Below are positions 8,001-8,128 of a stretch of 8,128 nt of DNA, piece by piece; the stretch's first letter is position 1; each line of letters starts with the position of its first letter. Source of the DNA: Candidatus Gastranaerophilales bacterium (lineage in GTDB: Bacteria > Cyanobacteriota > Vampirovibrionia > Gastranaerophilales > Gastranaerophilaceae). A program made the translations under genes and the position numbers. The notes below the pieces were generated by a model. That model was given only the letters and a program-made list of their open reading frames with translations. It was not told the origin of the DNA and did not search any database. The stretch is taken from contig CAADWU010000005.1 in assembly GCA_900752845.1 (NCBI GenBank), positions 1 to 8,128 on the forward strand. The letters are read 5' to 3'.

Positions 8001-8128
8001 GACACAGATACCGATACAGATACCGATACAGATACAGACACTGATACTGATACAGATACTGACACAGACACTGACACAGACACAGATACCGATACAGACA
8101 CTGACACTGATACAGACACTGATACAGA
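5094..8128 (+). CDS. Giant secreted filamentous adhesin, LktA / filamentous haemagglutinin-like, 3' truncated
   Basis: The frame is open from ATG 5094 to the right edge: 1011 full codons, no stop, C-terminus missing. Parts in order: (a) signal peptide, residues 1-32, with basic KAGKRK, a hydrophobic core and a VLA-T cleavage site after Ala32; (b) a TPS/haemagglutinin-like secretion domain, about 34-180, including ISGVNGNNGVFDI, DIANLIFH, INIQGIVNAV and SPNGMVVGASG at 120-130, matching the NPNG-type core of this fold; (c) about 15 rungs of a right-handed beta-helix, residues 241-572; (d) a less regular passenger region with one short cysteine pair, Cys627 and Cys632 (NCEDGVC); (e) an Asp-Thr tract from residue 936 to the edge. 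By family knowledge such proteins are exported by Sec and displayed on or released from the outer membrane for adhesion. No TpsB-type outer-membrane partner is in view. The whole-protein match to 'leukotoxin LktA-family filamentous adhesin' is by recognition only; toxin activity should not be assumed. Confidence 0.88.
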   Translation, partial: MIQIKAGKRKVVASLLTFCFFLQQSFCLQVLATNISGVNGNNGVFDITPTAKNPAGDIGFRKYQNFELSEGDIANLIFHLQGQDLSKFVNLVDNTINIQGIVNAVNKNGDFNNGHAVFISPNGMVVGASGVLNVGSLSVLTPDQESYDKYKSDLSRPSLIKDYESRLGQGNATVQIDGKVLARDLVDIKAANVNISQNAAIMSGVKDATKLISNAQAEALFNQLVKADNTVSGNSFANESGTIKITSYGSNGGVNVAGTMKNFGAGNTEITNSGSKGISVSGNISNGNGNTTLNNSNGAINISGTAVNNNGTMSLLNTGSGIKIASTGKVSNSGTLLVSNNGSDGMQIDGNVSNKKGNASFTNEAGELLVNGTVSNNGAKLTMTNTGSGLKISSTGKVENIGELAMSNNGSDGLVIAGAVNNQGTANVTNTGSGELLVSGNYINKGNSTFTNKGSKGLTINGSVNNNGKLLFDNSAAALTVNGTVTNVGELTATNSGANGLLVNGTITNSSADANLTNTGTKGIIISDTAKVTNKDNAVNLNNTAKGGLLVKGSVKGNGININNSNSNVVIGHTTGKDYVTSTSDVNINIKDGSLLNSGTKANLIKADKNLNIEVQNGTIGLGVGNCEDGVCTGVDPNSRDFEKSVNVNVAGKINAQTKDTKNTNDNLLINMASRGSDMNIDKIHADGRVILLADYDENGKSGSLLNAATDAALANVQGTSISLIASDNIGAADNKLTFNQTDVNGGMDLLAINDINIKGLDDKYTQTNICTMISREGNIDAEFSGNTNIREITAANDIKLVTRGAELNIENLGKVPYTPEDYYGPNENIAPKKVDLTALDINKGTRKDPLLADSVVKVTNGRVQDGGKINVVADNVYIDGEYTSQGKDGFFTRPDDSTKPIEGKDVEITKRPVKPEDVTAIGRDEDERNYYEPTDTDTDTDTDTDTDTDTDTDTDTDTDTDTDTDTDTDTDTDTDTDTDTDTDTDTDTDTDTDTDTDTDTDTDTDTDTDT
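5814..6809 (+). repeat. Tandem beta-helix rungs, about 15 copies of 21-25 residues
   Basis: Residues 241-572 of the adhesin can be cut by eye into 14 full and one short rung of 24, 24, 23, 23, 23, 21, 24, 22, 22, 22, 21, 22, 25, 23 and 13 residues. The approximate consensus is TNxGSxGLxVxGxVxNxG: alternating hydrophobic strand positions, Asn at turns, and Gly between strands. This is the pattern of a parallel beta-helix shaft, as in haemagglutinin-type adhesins. Copies are divergent at DNA level except for the super-repeat listed separately. Confidence 0.8.
6030..6434 (+). repeat. 204-bp (68-residue) super-repeat, two copies
   Basis: Rungs 4-6 and 7-9 of the shaft form a three-rung unit repeated with an offset of exactly 204 bp. 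NTGSGIKIASTGKVSNSG aligns with NTGSGLKISSTGKVENIG. NNGSDG and GELLV recur at matching places. A 21-bp stretch is identical between 6108-6128 and 6312-6332. This points to a duplication of a three-rung block after the single-rung repeats had already diverged. Confidence 0.75.
7899..8128 (+). repeat. Asp-Thr dipeptide tract, at least 38 units, open at the right edge
   Basis: From codon 936 of the adhesin the protein is pure (Asp-Thr)n for 38 complete 6-bp units plus two bases. Codons vary synonymously (counted by eye: GAT 21, GAC 17; ACA 21, ACT 12, ACC 5), so only the amino-acid sequence is uniform. GATACC is always followed by GATACA, and the 18-mer GACACAGATACCGATACA occurs four times (starts 7917, 7965, 8001, 8079). 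An exact repeat of at least 59 bp links 7908-7966 with 8070-8128 (offset 162). Length changes in whole units would keep the frame. The antisense strand reads as Ser-Val repeats, which is only a shadow. Confidence 0.95.

Noticed and set aside
7886..8119. Minus-strand 77-residue Ser-Val repeat open frame
   Set aside because: It is the mirror of the Asp-Thr codons of the adhesin; no ribosome binding site or independent support.
7899..8128. CRISPR-like or satellite array
   Set aside because: The 6-bp periodicity is in frame within a coding sequence and encodes a pure dipeptide; there are no repeat-spacer units.

Overview
The window is AT-rich, densely coded bacterial DNA from a diderm (Gram-negative-type) organism. 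It carries a type IV pilus / type II secretion platform gene, a polysaccharide-type flippase, and a very large secreted repeat adhesin of the kind annotated as 'leukotoxin LktA-family filamentous adhesin'. From general knowledge, that combination with such AT-rich coding fits a gut Melainabacteria/Vampirovibrionia lineage (Candidatus Gastranaerophilales) best. Fusobacteria or another low-GC diderm cannot be excluded from sequence alone.

Layout. (1) Up to 866, +: the 3' part of a PilC/GspF inner-membrane platform protein, cut by the left edge. (2) 866-1690, +: a short-chain dehydrogenase/reductase whose ATG overlaps the platform gene's stop by one base (TAATG). (3) 1668-1904, -: a small helix-turn-helix-like protein, convergent with the reductase and overlapping its 3' end by 23 bp. 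It has an excellent sigma70-type promoter that would give a leaderless mRNA. (4) 1905-2073: a short divergent regulatory region with that promoter, a perfect 22-bp palindrome plus a third half-site, and the rimO promoter. (5) 2074-3378, +: rimO, the ribosomal protein S12 methylthiotransferase. (6) 3421-4875, +: a MOP-superfamily flippase with its own extended -10 promoter. (7) 4876-5093: an AT-rich leader. (8) 5094 to beyond 8128, +: a giant exported adhesin. In order it has a signal peptide, a TPS/filamentous-haemagglutinin-like N-terminal domain, about 15 beta-helix rungs with a 68-residue super-repeat, a non-repetitive passenger region, and an uninterrupted Asp-Thr dipeptide tract of at least 38 units that runs off the right edge.

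How the genes fit together. The platform protein, flippase and adhesin all concern the cell surface. RimO and the reductase are housekeeping or metabolic, and the small HTH-like protein may regulate itself and/or rimO through the palindrome. I do not see a clearly new multi-gene system. The points most worth a second look are the Asp-Thr tract with its nested repeat structure, the beta-helix super-repeat of the adhesin, and the leaderless promoter with its palindromic operator-like array between the HTH gene and rimO.
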